From NCBI RefSeq assembly GCF_036226885.1, contig NZ_CP109027.1, positions 5,828,001-5,892,000 on the forward strand: a DNA stretch of 64,000 nucleotides, written 5' to 3'. The DNA comes from Streptomyces sp. NBC_00663. GTDB taxonomy: Bacteria; Actinomycetota; Actinomycetes; Streptomycetales; Streptomycetaceae. Made by a program: the position numbers and the translations under genes. Below the pieces are notes generated by a model. That model was not told the origin of the DNA. It saw only the letters and a program-made list of their open reading frames with translations, and made no database searches. Of this stretch, positions 17,414-26,356 are shown one piece after another (within the stretch, counting starts at the first letter, position 1; each line of letters opens with the position of its first letter).

Positions 17414-20400
17414 CTACAAAAGTGACGGCACCTCCGTGGCCGCGACCTCCCGGGCCGCCCGCTCCAACGCGCTGGCCAGCAGGGCAAGATCCGTCGGGCC
17501 GTTCCCCAGCTCGCGCACCGGGCGGCGGGCCGGCGGATCGCCCATCCGCTGCCAGTCCAACGGCACCACCGTCGGCCGCAGCGTCGCCGTCCGCGGGATA
17601 CGGCCGGTGACCCGGCCGGCCTGGAACGCCGTCGTACGGCCGTCCGCCCACGTCAATCGGCCGCGCCCCGGCGCCGGTTCGTCCGGACCGGCCGCCACCG
17701 CGTCCAGCGTGACCCGCAGCGACGCCCGCCGCGCCGGTTCCGACTCCGCCGTACGGCCGCCGGAGGTCGCCGCGGCGACCAGATGGACGCCGAGCCGCTC
17801 GCCCTCCCGCGCCACGGCCTCAAGCGCCCGGATCACGGAACCCGCCGACGGTCTGCCGGGGGAGCCGAGCGGGGGTGAGACCAGCGCGTCCAGGTCGTCG
17901 ACGACGACCACGAGACGGGGCAACGGGGGCGCCGGCTCGGTCCGTTGCCGGGCCGCGCCGGGCCGTAGACGCATGGTGGAGCTGGGCGGGCTGTCCAGGT
18001 CGCCGTTCCCGGCCGCGCCGCGCTGGGCGACCATACGGCCCGACAGCTCACGGCCCGTGTGCCACTCGGCGAAGTCGGACCGGCCCAGCAGCTCCGCGCG
18101 GCGCTTCAGCTCGGCGCTCAGGGACTGCGCGAACTCCCGCATCCGGACGGGATCGTTGGCGGCGAGATGGGTGGTCACATGCGGTACGTCCGTGCAGACC
18201 CGCAGGCCTTCGCCGTGACCGCCGCCCACCGCGCCCACACCGTCCCGGCCGTCCATCAGGACGATGCTCAGCCGGTCCGGCCGCTCGGCCGCGGCCAGCG
18301 ACGCGACGACCGCCCGCAGCAGTTCCGTACGGCCGCTGCCCGCCGGTCCCTCGATCAGCAGATGCGGGCCGTCGGCCACCAGATCGGCGCTGACCGGCCC
18401 GCGCGGGCCGGCGCCGAGCACGGCCCAGGCCCGTCCGCCGAGCGCCTCGGTGTCGTCCGCCGCGTCCGCCCAACGGGCCATCAGCGACGCCGGGGTGGCC
18501 CTGGCCAGCCCCAGCTCGTCCAGCAGCCGCGCCAGCTGGGGCAGCGGCGCCGACACGCGCGCGTGCCGCTCCTGCCCGGTGCCGTCCGTGCGCAACGGGG
18601 CGAGGGCTCGCGCGAACCGTTCCGCCCAGGCGGGGGAGACGGCGTCCACGGCGGCGACGGTGCCGTGGCCGACCGGGCCGGCCGGGGTCTCGCCGACCGG
18701 GGTGAGGTCGCCGGTGCCCGCGCCGCCGGTGGCCCGCGCCACCCGCAGCAGCCGTAGTGCCGTCGCCACATCGCCGCTGAGCAGCGCGACCGCACCGCAC
18801 GCGCGAAACGTCGGCGCCGCCGTGCACGCCGCCTCGTACGTCTCCGTCACCGGCGACGCCGGCGAGGCCGGGGACGTCTCGGCGAGGCACACCACATGGA
18901 TCCCGGCCCGCGGCCCCTCCAGCGCCAGCCGCGCCACGGCCTCGCGCACATCGGCGCCACCGGGGTCGCCGTCGACGACGAGGACGGTGTACGGCCCCAC
19001 GAAGCCCGGGGTTCCCTCGGCTTCGTCGTCCTGCGCCCAGGAGGGGCGCCGGGGCGCCGCGGCTGTGGGCTGCGCGGGCAGATCCTCCAGCCGCCTGAGC
19101 AGTTCCTCCGTGCGTGCCGTGGCCTGCTCGCGGTCGTAGGCGAGGAGCAGACGGCAGTCCTGGCCGTGGACCGGGCGCAGATGCGGGAGCCAGCCGAGCC
19201 AGGCCCACTCGGCGGTGCGCTCCGCCACGGAGCGCGAGCGGTCCGCGCTGAGCAGGACTATCTCCAGGGTGTCGGGGGAGTGCAGCGCGGCGAGCTGGGC
19301 GAGCACCGCGCGGGCCAGCCCGGCCAGCCGCGCGCGCGGACCGGCCAGACCCAGCGCCCCCGCCTCGCGCAGATCGGCGGTCACCGGCACCGCGGGCAGC
19401 AGACCCGAGCCGTCCGGAGCAACCCGGTCGGCCGTGCCCAGCCGCACCGTGAGCGCCTCCGGGTGACCGGGGCCGCGCTCCCACAGCCGGGGCCCCGGGC
19501 CCAACGCCGTCAGCAGCAGCGCCGCCGGGTCCGGCCAGGTCTCCGGCGCCTGGGGCGCCCCCGAGACGGGTTCGGCGATCGGCGCGGCCTTCTCCTCGTC
19601 GTAGGCCTCGCTTCGGGACGACGCCGCGTCCTGCTCACCCCGCCCGCCGGTGAGCCGCCGCGCCCAGGCACCGAGCCCGCCACGCTTGCGCAGACCCTGC
19701 GGCACGTCGGTGCCGCGGAGGGGCGTGCCCTTGCGGCGGCCGGTCCCGGGAGCGTCCGTGCCATCGGCCCCGTCCGCGGCACGCGCGTGCTCGGCGGCGT
19801 CGTCATCCCGGCGAGAGACCCGGCCGGGCACGGGGCCGTCGACGGGGGTGCCCAGTGAGGGGCCGTCGACGGAGCCGCCTTGTGTCGGGCCGCCGAAGGG
19901 GCCGCCCTGGGTCGGGCCGTCGAAAGTGGCGTCCTGTGCCGGGCCTCCGAAGGGAGCGCCCTGCGCGGGCCCGCTCTGCGGGCGGGCGCCGGAAGCCCCG
20001 CCGTGGGCCGAGGCGTTGCTGGTGGGGCCGCCCCGCGCCGGGTCGGTGTAAGTCCTGTCAGAGGCCGGGGCGTTGCCGGAGGGCGCGTGGCTACCTCGCG
20101 TGCCTCCGAGGTCGCTGCCGCGTGGGGGCTCATCGTGCGCGTACGCCTCCCCCGCGCCCAGCCGTCCTCCGTGCGTCCGTCCGCTGTCTCCCGCGCCCGG
20201 CTGTCCCGCGTGGGTCCGCCCGCTGTCTCCCGCACTGGGTTGTCCCGCGTGGGTCCGTCCGCCGTCTCCCGCACCCGGCCAGGAGCCCTTCGCGCCCGTC
20301 CCCGAGGCACCCGCGTCCGCGCCCAGCCCTGAGCCACCCGCGCCCGGCCCCGCGGCACCCGCGTCACGCGCCGCCCCCGCCACGTCGGACACCCGGCGTC

Positions 20401-21358
20401 GGGAACCGCCGCCCCGGGTCTCGTACGGCCGGTTCCCGCGGCTCTCGATCCGGGGGGCTCCGCCCTGGCCGGGCACGACGGGCTCTTCGGCGGTGCCGTG
20501 TCCCTGTCCGCGAGCCTGCCCATGAGCCTGGCCGCGTCCTTGAGCCTGGCCCTGGCCTTGAGTCTGGCCTTGCCCCTGAGTCTGTCCTTGATTCCGGCCC
20601 TGGCCCTGTGTGGCCCAGTCGGCCGTGCCGGTTGTGTGGTGGGTCGGGGCGGAGGGGGCTGCGTCGACCCCACCCGCGTCCTCGTCCGTCGGCGCCGGTA
20701 CGCGTACGTGCCCCTCGCCGTCCGGGGCCGTGTGCAGGCGGGCGCCGGGGCCGCCGGGCGGGGCCAGGCGGAGCGCCGACTCGCCGATGCGCAGCAGGGC
20801 GCCGGGCGGGAAGCGGACCGGGCGGGTGCCCACGCGGGTGCCGTCCAGCACCGTGCCGTTCGTGGAGTCGAGGTCGACGAGGGAGACGCGGCCATCGGCC
20901 CCGACCGTGACCGCGCAGTGCAGCCGGGAGACGTCCGGGTCGTCGAGCGGGACGTCGGCGTCGGCGGAGCGGCCGATCTCGATCCGGCCGCCGTGCAGCA
21001 GATGGACCCCGCCCGCGTCCGGGCCCGCGACCACGTCGAGACGGGCCGGGGCGTCGGCCACCTCGGGGTGCGGCTCGGGGTCGGTGGGCGCGCCGAGCGA
21101 CAGCACCGCGCCGTCGGTCAGCGGGGGCTCGCCGAGGGTGCAGCGCTGGGCGTCGAGCCGCTCGGCACCGGCGTACAGCACGGGCTGGCCGGTGGCGGTG
21201 GCGCCGTCACCGGAGACCGCGGAGGCGAGCGCGGAGGTTATCGCCGCCAGGGCCGTCCCCGCGGGCGCCGTGACCAGCACGTCGCAGTTCGGGGTGCGGC
21301 CCCGGGCGGCCTCGGGAGGCGGGGCCAGCGGGTCTACGACGGTCAGCCGAATCTGCAT
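17414..21358 (-). CDS. FHA domain protein with C-terminal FtsK/SpoIIIE-like ATPase domain
   Basis: A protein of about 1314 residues. Residues about 106-190 form an FHA phosphothreonine-binding domain (IEIGRS at 127-132, SRLHC 144-148, DSTNGTVLDG). Residues about 225-560 are low complexity: tandem Gln-Gly dipeptides, repeated DSGRTHAGQPGAG units and GPTQGGPFGG units. The C-terminal part resembles EccC/FtsK ATPases, with Walker A GPAGSGRTELL near residue 1000 and Walker B RLVVVVDDLDAL near 1150. ATG 21358 (MQIRLTVVDP) is chosen; in-frame starts at 21436 and 21451 would add up to 31 residues. It is divergent from two Ser/Thr kinase genes, so its FHA domain may read phosphorylation by them. Role in DNA or protein translocation is unknown. 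Confidence 0.85.
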   Translation of the reverse strand: MQIRLTVVDPLAPPPEAARGRTPNCDVLVTAPAGTALAAITSALASAVSGDGATATGQPVLYAGAERLDAQRCTLGEPPLTDGAVLSLGAPTDPEPHPEVADAPARLDVVAGPDAGGVHLLHGGRIEIGRSADADVPLDDPDVSRLHCAVTVGADGRVSLVDLDSTNGTVLDGTRVGTRPVRFPPGALLRIGESALRLAPPGGPGARLHTAPDGEGHVRVPAPTDEDAGGVDAAPSAPTHHTTGTADWATQGQGRNQGQTQGQGQTQGQGQAQGRGQAHGQARGQGHGTAEEPVVPGQGGAPRIESRGNRPYETRGGGSRRRVSDVAGAARDAGAAGPGAGGSGLGADAGASGTGAKGSWPGAGDGGRTHAGQPSAGDSGRTHAGQPGAGDSGRTHGGRLGAGEAYAHDEPPRGSDLGGTRGSHAPSGNAPASDRTYTDPARGGPTSNASAHGGASGARPQSGPAQGAPFGGPAQDATFDGPTQGGPFGGPTQGGSVDGPSLGTPVDGPVPGRVSRRDDDAAEHARAADGADGTDAPGTGRRKGTPLRGTDVPQGLRKRGGLGAWARRLTGGRGEQDAASSRSEAYDEEKAAPIAEPVSGAPQAPETWPDPAALLLTALGPGPRLWERGPGHPEALTVRLGTADRVAPDGSGLLPAVPVTADLREAGALGLAGPRARLAGLARAVLAQLAALHSPDTLEIVLLSADRSRSVAERTAEWAWLGWLPHLRPVHGQDCRLLLAYDREQATARTEELLRRLEDLPAQPTAAAPRRPSWAQDDEAEGTPGFVGPYTVLVVDGDPGGADVREAVARLALEGPRAGIHVVCLAETSPASPASPVTETYEAACTAAPTFRACGAVALLSGDVATALRLLRVARATGGAGTGDLTPVGETPAGPVGHGTVAAVDAVSPAWAERFARALAPLRTDGTGQERHARVSAPLPQLARLLDELGLARATPASLMARWADAADDTEALGGRAWAVLGAGPRGPVSADLVADGPHLLIEGPAGSGRTELLRAVVASLAAAERPDRLSIVLMDGRDGVGAVGGGHGEGLRVCTDVPHVTTHLAANDPVRMREFAQSLSAELKRRAELLGRSDFAEWHTGRELSGRMVAQRGAAGNGDLDSPPSSTMRLRPGAARQRTEPAPPLPRLVVVVDDLDALVSPPLGSPGRPSAGSVIRALEAVAREGERLGVHLVAAATSGGRTAESEPARRASLRVTLDAVAAGPDEPAPGRGRLTWADGRTTAFQAGRVTGRIPRTATLRPTVVPLDWQRMGDPPARRPVRELGNGPTDLALLASALERAAREVAATEVPSLL

Positions 21359-21477
21359 CGCCGTCAGCGGTCCCTTCTGCCCGGGCGCGGACAGTCCCCC
21401 ACCCCGCGCGAGCACATCGGCCAGTACTGCACGCATCCTCGCACCTGCCACTGACAGTCTGCCCGCCCCCCGGCGGT

Positions 21478-21543
21478 AAGTGATCTTGATTGGTCAGCTC
21501 TGCCCCCAAAAGTGCCTGACCAATGCCGCGCCACTGATCACTT
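21478..21543. promoter_or_regulatory. Nested inverted repeats in the divergent FHA-FtsK / pkaA promoter region
   Basis: The 355-bp gap 21359-21713 contains two perfect nested inverted repeats: AAGTGATC (21478-21485) with GATCACTT (21536-21543), and inside it ATTGGTCAG (21489-21497) with CTGACCAAT (21516-21524). The stretch is AT-richer than its surroundings. A TACAGT -10-like hexamer at 21670-21675 could serve the kinase gene. I see nothing else in the gap. Confidence 0.55.
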
Positions 21544-21713
21544 GAGATCGGTCACGTCAGGCTCTGGCAACCGGCCGACCGGGTCGAGCGTCTTTCCTTC
21601 GAACAACTACGGGAACCGGTACGTAAGACGCACAGAACGACGACAGGCCGCTGCCAGGGGATGCGGCACTACAGTGGACCGGAACACAGGCAAGCAAGCA
21701 GGGAGCGCATGAC

Positions 21714-23360
21714 GTGCGGCCGGTAGGCAGCAAGTACTTCCTCGAGGAGCCGCTCGGACGCGGTGCCACGGGGACCGTCTGGCGAGCCCGCCAGCGCGAG
21801 GCCGCGGGCGCCGAGGCGGCCGTGCAGGGCCAGCCCGGTGAGACCGTCGCGATCAAGGTCCTCAAGGAGGAGCTCGCGAGCGACCCGGACATCGTGATGC
21901 GGTTCCTGCGGGAGCGCTCCGTCCTGCTCCGGCTCACCCACCCCAACATCGTCCGGGTCCGTGACCTGGTCGTCGAGGGCGATCTGCTGGCCCTGGTCAT
22001 GGACCTCGTAGAGGGCCCCGACCTGCACCGCTACCTGCGCGAGAACGGCCCCTTCACCCCGGTCGGCGCCGCCCTGCTCACCGCGCAGATCGCCGACGCG
22101 CTCGCCGCGAGCCATGCCGACGGTGTCGTCCACCGCGACCTGAAGCCCGCCAACGTCCTGCTCCGGCAGAACGGCGGCCAGATGCACCCGCTGCTGACCG
22201 ACTTCGGCATCGCGCGCCTCGCCGACTCCCCGGGGCTGACCCGCACCCATGAGTTCGTGGGCACGCCCGCGTACGTCGCCCCCGAGTCCGCCGAGGGCCG
22301 CCCACAGACCTCCGCCGTCGACATCTACGGCGCCGGCATCCTGCTGTACGAACTGGTCACCGGCCGCCCGCCGTTCTCCGGCGGCTCGGCCCTGGAAGTC
22401 CTCCACCAGCATCTGAGCTCCGAGCCGCGCCGCCCGTCCACGGTCCCGGACCCCCTGTGGACCGTCATCGAGCGCTGTCTGCGCAAGAACCCCGACGACC
22501 GGCCCAGCGCCGAGAACCTCGCGCGCGGCCTGCGCGTCGTCGCCGAGGGCATCGGGGTGCACGCGAACTCCGCGCAGATCGCCGCCGCCGAGAACGTCGC
22601 GGCCCTCCTCGCGCCCGACCCGGCCCCGGCCGCCGTACCGGGTTCCGCGGACCCCACCCAGGTGCTGCCGCACGGCGCGGGGGCGTACGACCCGAACGCC
22701 GCCACCAACGTGCTGCCGCACGTGGGCGCCGCCGACCCCACCGCCGTGCTGCCCAACCGCGGCGCGGCCGACCCGACGGCCGTCATGCCGCCGGTGCCGC
22801 AGGGGCACCCCGGCCAGCCCGGCGGACCCGGCCCCGAGGATCCGCACCCCTGGCAGAACCAGCTGCGCGCGGCCCGCGACCGCAACGAACAGACGCAGGT
22901 CCAGTACCTCGACCCGAACCAGGACCCGCTGCGCCGCCGCCCCCAGCGGCAGGTCGCCCGCCCGCAGCAGCAGCCGCGCCCCCAGCAGCGCCCGCAGCCC
23001 CAGCAGGGGTACGGCTATCCGCAGCAGCAACCGCAGCAGCCGCAGCGGTACGCGCCCCAGCCGCAGCCCCAGCAGCCGCCGCAGCGATACGCGCCGCCGC
23101 CCCCGCAACAGCCCCAGCAGCCTCAGCGCGAGCCCAGGCAGCGCAGCTCCAGCCCGATGAAGATCCCCGGGCTCGGCTGCCTCAAGGGGTGCCTGTTCAC
23201 GATCGTCATCCTGTTCGTCGCGGGCTGGCTGATCTGGGAACTGAGCCCGTTGCAGGACTGGATCGGCACCGGCAAGAGCTACTGGGACCAGATCGGGGAC
23301 TGGATCGGGACGGTGTCCGGGTGGATCGGCGACCTGGGTGGCGGTTCGTCCGGCCAGTGA
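21714..23360 (+). CDS. pkaA: Membrane-anchored Ser/Thr protein kinase (PkaA-like)
   Basis: A 548-residue Hanks-type kinase that phosphorylates Ser/Thr on proteins in the cytoplasm. Kinase landmarks: Gly loop GRGATGTV (15-22), Lys48 in VAIKVL, catalytic HRDLKPANVL (Asp142), DFG 163-165 and APE 189-191. After about residue 285 comes a Pro/Gln-rich linker of PQQQPQQPQ type, then one transmembrane segment (about 493-512) and a short Trp-rich external tail with DWIG repeats. There are no PASTA repeats. GTG 21714 follows GGGAG at 21701-21705. Size and tandem arrangement with a second kinase match S. coelicolor PkaA/PkaB as I recall them. Confidence 0.92.
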   Translation: MRPVGSKYFLEEPLGRGATGTVWRARQREAAGAEAAVQGQPGETVAIKVLKEELASDPDIVMRFLRERSVLLRLTHPNIVRVRDLVVEGDLLALVMDLVEGPDLHRYLRENGPFTPVGAALLTAQIADALAASHADGVVHRDLKPANVLLRQNGGQMHPLLTDFGIARLADSPGLTRTHEFVGTPAYVAPESAEGRPQTSAVDIYGAGILLYELVTGRPPFSGGSALEVLHQHLSSEPRRPSTVPDPLWTVIERCLRKNPDDRPSAENLARGLRVVAEGIGVHANSAQIAAAENVAALLAPDPAPAAVPGSADPTQVLPHGAGAYDPNAATNVLPHVGAADPTAVLPNRGAADPTAVMPPVPQGHPGQPGGPGPEDPHPWQNQLRAARDRNEQTQVQYLDPNQDPLRRRPQRQVARPQQQPRPQQRPQPQQGYGYPQQQPQQPQRYAPQPQPQQPPQRYAPPPPQQPQQPQREPRQRSSSPMKIPGLGCLKGCLFTIVILFVAGWLIWELSPLQDWIGTGKSYWDQIGDWIGTVSGWIGDLGGGSSGQ

Positions 23361-23493
23361 CGCTTTGGGCCGCCCCGGCTCGCGGCGAGTCTGTTGATTT
23401 GTCGACACCCAGCGGGTGATTTCGGTCTCCGCGGTGAAGGTCGGCTCTTCGGACGCGTATTTTTGTCGCCAAGTCGCGTCGGTAGGAGCAGCC

Positions 23494-24738
23494 TTGGCAC
23501 GGAAGATCGGCAGCCGGTACACCGCCCACCAGATCCTGGGGCGGGGCAGCGCCGGCACGGTGTGGCTGGGCGAGGGGCCCGAGGGTCCCGTCGCCATCAA
23601 GCTGCTGCGCGAGGACCTCGCGTCCGACGAGGAGCTCGTCGGACGGTTCGTGCAGGAGCGCACGGCGCTGCTCGGCCTGGAGCATCCGAACGTCGTCTCG
23701 GTCCGTGACCTGGTCGTCGACGGCAACGACCTCGCGCTGGTCATGGACCTCGTCCGCGGCACCGATCTGCGCACCCGCCTCGACCGCGACCGGCGGCTCG
23801 CGCCCGAGGCCGCGGTGGCGATCGTCGCCGACGTCGCCGACGGGCTCGCGGCCGCGCACGCGGCGGGCGTCGTGCACCGGGACGTGAAGCCGGAGAACGT
23901 CCTCCTCGACATGCAGGGCCCGCTGGGCCCCGGCGGCTCGCATCGCGCGCTGCTCACCGACTTCGGGGTCGCGAAGCTGATCGACACCCCGCGGCGGACC
24001 CGGGCCACGAAGATCATCGGGACGCCGGACTATCTGGCGCCGGAGATCGTCGAGGGGCTGCCCCCGCGCGCGGCGGTGGACATCTACGCGCTGGCGACGG
24101 TGCTGTACGAGCTGCTGGCCGGCTTCACGCCGTTCGGCGGCGGCCACCCGGGCGCGGTGCTGCGCCGCCATGTGACGGAGACCGTCGCCCCGCTGCCCGG
24201 CATCCCCGACGAGCTGTGGCAGCTGATCGTGCAGTGCCTCGCCAAGGCGCCGGCCTCCCGGCTGCGGGCCTCGGAGCTCGGGGCGCGGCTGCGGGAGCTG
24301 CTGCCGATGCTGGCCGGGATGCCGCCGCTGGACGTGGACGAGCCGGACGCGGAGGAGGACGAGGCCGAGGAGGCCGCGACACCGGAGGAGCCGGCGCCGT
24401 CCTCGGCGTCGCCGGTGCGGCGCGGGGCGGTGCCGCTGGTGCCGGGGGCGAAGCCGGCCGACTCCAACCGGGACACGCATACGTCGATGAGGGTGCCGGC
24501 GCCGGACGAGCTGGCGGGGGGCGCGCGGGGGACGGCGCGGGTGCCACGGGCCGCCGGGGCGCCGCGGCCGGGGTCGGCGCGGAACCGGGCGACCACGCGG
24601 CGGCGCCGGGTGGCGGTGAGTGTGGCGGCGGTGGTGCTGGCGGCTGCGGCCGGGGTCGGTACCTGGGCCGCTGTGTCGGGGGACGACGCGGGGGCGACTC
24701 CGCAGGACACGAAGAACTCGGCGCCGGGCACTCCGTGA
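23494..24738 (+). CDS. pkaB: Membrane-anchored Ser/Thr protein kinase (PkaB-like)
   Basis: A 414-residue Hanks-type kinase. Landmarks: GRGSAGTV (17-23), Lys36 in VAIKLL, HRDVKPENVL (Asp130), DFG 156-158 and APE 182-184. An acidic linker (DEPDAEEDEAEEA) is followed by an Arg-rich stretch, a single transmembrane helix near 375-395 and a 20-residue external tail. The TTG at 23494 is chosen because TAGGAG ends 5 nt upstream and the product begins MARKIGSRY like its paralogue; GTG 23416 would add 26 unlikely residues. It probably arose by tandem duplication with the upstream kinase. Confidence 0.9.
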   Translation: MARKIGSRYTAHQILGRGSAGTVWLGEGPEGPVAIKLLREDLASDEELVGRFVQERTALLGLEHPNVVSVRDLVVDGNDLALVMDLVRGTDLRTRLDRDRRLAPEAAVAIVADVADGLAAAHAAGVVHRDVKPENVLLDMQGPLGPGGSHRALLTDFGVAKLIDTPRRTRATKIIGTPDYLAPEIVEGLPPRAAVDIYALATVLYELLAGFTPFGGGHPGAVLRRHVTETVAPLPGIPDELWQLIVQCLAKAPASRLRASELGARLRELLPMLAGMPPLDVDEPDAEEDEAEEAATPEEPAPSSASPVRRGAVPLVPGAKPADSNRDTHTSMRVPAPDELAGGARGTARVPRAAGAPRPGSARNRATTRRRRVAVSVAAVVLAAAAGVGTWAAVSGDDAGATPQDTKNSAPGTP

Positions 24739-24763
24739 GGTGACGGCTCGGTGGGGCGCGCGC

Positions 24764-24874
24764 CGGGTTTCCTCGCCCCCGCCGCCCCTACCCGTCCCGT
24801 CCCTGGGGGCTGCCGCCCCCAGACCCCCGCTTCGGCCCCGAAAGGGCCTTGTCCTCGAACGCCGGACAGGCTGA
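24764..24874 (+). repeat. Streptomyces dispersed intergenic repeat
   Basis: GC-rich segment with the hairpin CTGGGGGC/GCCCCCAG (24803-24810 with 24815-24822), then AGACCCCCG and a tail CGAACGCCGGACAGGCTGA. I recognise this composite as a common short intergenic repeat of Streptomyces chromosomes. Here it sits between pkaB and prfB and may act as a terminator. Confidence 0.7.
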
Positions 24875-24942
24875 GAGATGCGGGCCGGCGCCTTGAGAGG
24901 TGCTCGGCCGAGGTCGCTTGCCGTAGCCGTTAGGCTGGAGGC

Positions 24943-26046
24943 GTGGCAGTCGTCGATGTATCCGAAGAGCTCAAGTCCCTCTCCTCGACCATGGAGTCGA
25001 TCGAGGCCGTTCTGGACCTCGACAAGCTGAGGGCAGACATCGCCGTGCTCGAGGAGCAGGCGGCCGCGCCGTCCCTGTGGGACAACCCGGACGAGGCGCA
25101 GAAGATCACCAGCAAGCTCTCCCACCTCCAGGCGGAGGTGCGGAAGGCCGAGGCCCTGCGCGGACGGATCGACGATCTCTCCGTGCTCTTCGAGATGGCC
25201 GAGGAGGAGGACGACCCGGACACCCGCGCCGAGGCGGAGTCCGAGCTGGTCTCCGTGAAGAAGGCGCTGGACGAGATGGAAGTCCGCACGCTCCTCAGCG
25301 GTGAGTACGACGCCCGTGAGGCGCTCGTCAACATCCGCGCCGAGGCCGGTGGCGTCGACGCCGCCGACTTCGCCGAGCAGCTCCAGCGCATGTACCTGCG
25401 CTGGGCCGAGCGGCACGGCTTCAAGACCGAGATCTACGAGACGTCGTACGCCGAAGAGGCCGGCATCAAGTCGACCACCTTCGCGGTGCAGGTGCCGTAC
25501 GCCTACGGCCAGCTCTCCGTCGAGCAGGGCACCCACCGGCTCGTGCGGATCTCGCCCTTCGACAACCAGGGCCGCCGGCAGACCTCGTTCGCGGGTGTGG
25601 AGATCCTGCCCGTCGTCGAGCAGACCGACCACATCGACATCGACGAGTCCGAGCTGCGGATCGACGTCTACCGGTCCTCCGGTCCCGGCGGCCAGGGCGT
25701 CAACACGACCGACTCCGCGGTGCGCATCACACACCTGCCCACCGGCATCGTCGTCTCCTGTCAGAACGAGCGCTCGCAGATCCAGAACAAGGCCACGGCC
25801 ATGAACGTTCTTCAGGCGAAGCTGCTTGAGCGGCAGCGCCAGGAGGACCGGGCCAAGATGGACGCCCTCAAGGACGGCGGCAGCTCCTGGGGCAACCAGA
25901 TGCGTTCGTACGTCCTGCACCCTTACCAGATGGTCAAGGACCTGCGGACGGATTTCGAGGTCGGCAACCCGCAGGCGGTGCTCGACGGTGAGATCGACGG
26001 GTTCCTGGAGGCGGGAATTCGCTGGCGCAAGCAGCAGGAGAAGTAA
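24943..26046 (+). CDS. prfB: Peptide chain release factor 2
   Basis: A 367-residue class I release factor recognising UAA and UGA on the ribosome. The stop-codon reading tripeptide SPF is at residues 204-206 and the catalytic GGQ at 249-251 (SGPGGQGVNTTDSAVRITHLPTG). It begins at GTG 24943 and the frame is continuous, so the programmed +1 frameshift of E. coli prfB is absent, as expected for actinobacteria. A strong terminator follows. Upstream of ftsEX as in other Streptomyces. Confidence 0.98.
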   Translation: MAVVDVSEELKSLSSTMESIEAVLDLDKLRADIAVLEEQAAAPSLWDNPDEAQKITSKLSHLQAEVRKAEALRGRIDDLSVLFEMAEEEDDPDTRAEAESELVSVKKALDEMEVRTLLSGEYDAREALVNIRAEAGGVDAADFAEQLQRMYLRWAERHGFKTEIYETSYAEEAGIKSTTFAVQVPYAYGQLSVEQGTHRLVRISPFDNQGRRQTSFAGVEILPVVEQTDHIDIDESELRIDVYRSSGPGGQGVNTTDSAVRITHLPTGIVVSCQNERSQIQNKATAMNVLQAKLLERQRQEDRAKMDALKDGGSSWGNQMRSYVLHPYQMVKDLRTDFEVGNPQAVLDGEIDGFLEAGIRWRKQQEK

Positions 26047-26092
26047 CTTTGTCGACTTGACCATCCATGCCCGTCCGTGATGGTCGACCCTT

Positions 26093-26125
26093 CAACCGCC
26101 TCCGATCCGGAGGCGGTTGTCTTTT
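26093..26125 (+). terminator. Rho-independent terminator after prfB
   Basis: Perfect 12-bp stem 26093-26104 with 26108-26119, 3-nt loop, followed by TCTTTT. The rest of the 310-bp gap to 26356 contains TTGACG at 26203-26208 as a possible -35 and a GGGGGT ribosome site before the next ATG, but no clear -10. Confidence 0.9.
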
Positions 26126-26356
26126 GTCCGGGTTCTACAGCTCGCTCACAGCGGTTAATTCCGGCATAAGGCTGCCTAGTTGGGCATCCGGCGCACTACT
26201 CCCTTGACGTTGCTTTGAAAAATGGGAAGGGTAAAGCGCGGCATGCGTATCCCTGGGGCGCATGTGAACCGGGGGAGAGTCGAGTACCGCCACCCCCGTT
26301 GATCACGGCCCCGAGCGCCGCCCAATCGACGATGAGCTACTGGGGGTAGCAACCAC

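Noticed and set aside
21669..24017. 782-residue minus-strand frame over pkaA
   Set aside because: Antisense to an intact kinase with all catalytic motifs; low-complexity product.
24943..26046. Possible programmed frameshift in prfB
   Set aside because: The frame is continuous from GTG to stop with SPF and GGQ in place; no internal early TGA.
23206..26064. 952-residue open frame on the minus strand across pkaB and prfB
   Set aside because: It is antisense to well-supported genes and has no recognisable domain; high-GC artefact.
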